This document shows positions 4,332 through 5,202 of a stretch of 5,202 nt of DNA, in pieces. The position numbers and the translations under genes were made by a program. The DNA comes from Caldilineaceae bacterium. Lineage in GTDB: Bacteria > Chloroflexota > Anaerolineae > Caldilineales > Caldilineaceae. The notes below the pieces were generated by a model, which was given only the letters and a program-made list of their open reading frames with translations, did not search any database and was not told the origin of the DNA. The stretch covers positions 1 through 5,202 of the forward strand of contig JAPPKT010000513.1 in NCBI GenBank assembly GCA_028819675.1, in the 5' to 3' direction. Numbering within the stretch: the stretch's first letter is position 1; every line of letters begins with the position of its first letter.

Positions 4332-5202
4332 GTGGCATCAAATACCGATCTACAACATCTTGAAGGCGTCAAAGAAGAGTACCGCTACGGCTTTCGCGAC
4401 GAAGAAAACGCCGTTTTCAAGTCCGAAAAAGGCCTGACGCACCAGGTAGTCGACCAGATTTCCGACATCAAGAACGAGCCCGACTGGATGCGCCGGTTCC
4501 GGCACGACGCACTCGACATCTTCTTCTCCAAGACGATGCCGACCTGGGGTGCCGATCTGAGCGGCATCGACTTCGACAACATCTACTACTATCTGCGCCC
4601 CGCCGAAAAGCAGGGCAAGAGCTGGGACGACGTGCCCGAGGACATCAAGCGCACCTTCGACCGCCTCGGTATCCCCGAAGCTGAACGCAGATTCCTCGCT
4701 GGCGTCGGCGCCCAGTACGAGTCTGAAGTCGTCTACCACAGCCTGAAGGAAGAGTGGGAAAAGCTTGGCGTTGTCTTCCTCGACATGGACAGCGGCCTCC
4801 GCGAACATGAAGACATAGTCAAGGAGTACTTCGCCACCGTCATCCCGGCCGCAGACAACAAGTTTGCCGCGCTTAACAGTGCAGTCTGGAGCGGCGGCAG
4901 CTTCGTCTATGTACCGGCAGGCGTTCACGTCGACATTCCCTTGCAGGCCTACTTCCGCATCAACGCCGAAAATATGGGGCAGTTTGAACGCACCCTTATC
5001 GTCGTCGAAGAGGGTGCCAGCGTCCACTACGTCGAAGGCTGCACCGCGCCTATTTACTCAAGTGACAGCCTCCACAGCGCCGTCGTCGAAATAATCGTCA
5101 AAAAGGGCGGACGCTGCCGCTACACGACCATCCAGAACTGGAGCACCGACGTCTACAACCTTGTCACCAAGCGCGCAATGGCCTACGAAGACGCCACCAT
5201 GG
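4332..5202 (+). CDS. sufB: Fe-S cluster scaffold subunit SufB (3' end beyond window)
   Basis: SufB is the core scaffold that receives sulfur and assembles nascent clusters with SufC and SufD. The window holds 290 codons of a protein usually about 470-480 aa, so roughly 60% is present; it stays open to the right edge. Recognisable segments are [17 protein letters not shown] (20-36), [12 protein letters not shown] (47-58), the [17 protein letters not shown] stretch where the beta-helix core begins, [14 protein letters not shown] with Cys237, and TTIQNW with Gln268 and Trp270. Cys237 and Gln268 are 31 residues apart, as are C254 and Q285 of E. coli SufB, residues implicated in cluster assembly; VTKR after them probably supplies the conserved Lys. 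The GTG start is supported by AGGAGG at 6 nt. SufB rather than SufD is indicated by EGC and the N-terminal motif. sufD and sufS would be expected to follow. Confidence 0.96.
   Translation, partial: MASNTDLQHLEGVKEEYRYGFRDEENAVFKSEKGLTHQVVDQISDIKNEPDWMRRFRHDALDIFFSKTMPTWGADLSGIDFDNIYYYLRPAEKQGKSWDDVPEDIKRTFDRLGIPEAERRFLAGVGAQYESEVVYHSLKEEWEKLGVVFLDMDSGLREHEDIVKEYFATVIPAADNKFAALNSAVWSGGSFVYVPAGVHVDIPLQAYFRINAENMGQFERTLIVVEEGASVHYVEGCTAPIYSSDSLHSAVVEIIVKKGGRCRYTTIQNWSTDVYNLVTKRAMAYEDATM

Noticed and set aside
4350..5027. 225-codon open frame on the minus strand opposite sufB
   Set aside because: It is antisense to a clear SufB, and its Val/Asp/Ala-rich composition is typical of a reverse-frame shadow.
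1..5202. CRISPR array, tRNA, rRNA, defence system or mobile element
   Set aside because: No regularly spaced repeats, no cloverleaf or rRNA signature, and no nuclease, integrase or toxin-antitoxin motif was seen on either strand.

Overview
This window is ordinary bacterial chromosome, about 58% G+C by eye, from what is probably a Chloroflexota-like (SAR202/Dehalococcoidia-type) organism. That placement is an inference from the style of ribosomal protein L32 (N-terminus MGPLPKRKISKG, two CxxC knuckles), the sufR-sufC-sufB gene order and the SufC/SufB sequence character. No 16S rRNA or other decisive marker is present. I see no mobile element, tRNA, rRNA or CRISPR array.

Layout. Positions 1-380 hold no convincing gene, only small repeats and one perfect hairpin. 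Positions 381-2178 are a tight minus-strand operon read right to left: yceD (DUF177, linked to 23S rRNA accumulation), rpmF (ribosomal protein L32) and fabD (malonyl-CoA:ACP transacylase). The gaps are 17 and 5 nt. Positions 2179-2643 are a divergent control region. Positions 2644-5202 are a plus-strand suf operon: sufR (Fe-S-sensing repressor), sufC (ATPase) and sufB (scaffold subunit, GTG start, cut by the window edge).

The control region is the most informative part. A 44-bp near-perfect inverted repeat (2501-2544) has 13-bp perfect inner-matched arms whose centres lie about 31 bp, or three helical turns, apart. Its right arm contains a consensus TTGACA -35 box, 17 bp upstream of TAAGAT, pointing at sufR. 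This is what an autoregulating SufR operator should look like: holo-SufR would block RNA polymerase and loss of its cluster would release it. A separate leftward promoter (TATAAT at 2333-2338 on the minus strand) probably serves yceD-rpmF-fabD through a roughly 150-nt leader with small palindromes.

The two operons pair Fe-S cluster assembly with ribosome and fatty-acid synthesis across one shared intergenic region. The left operator arm also carries an outward TTGACA, which raises the possibility of cross-regulation, but I find no good -10 for it. I see no clearly new biological system. The novelty is at the level of regulatory architecture and small departures from family norms.
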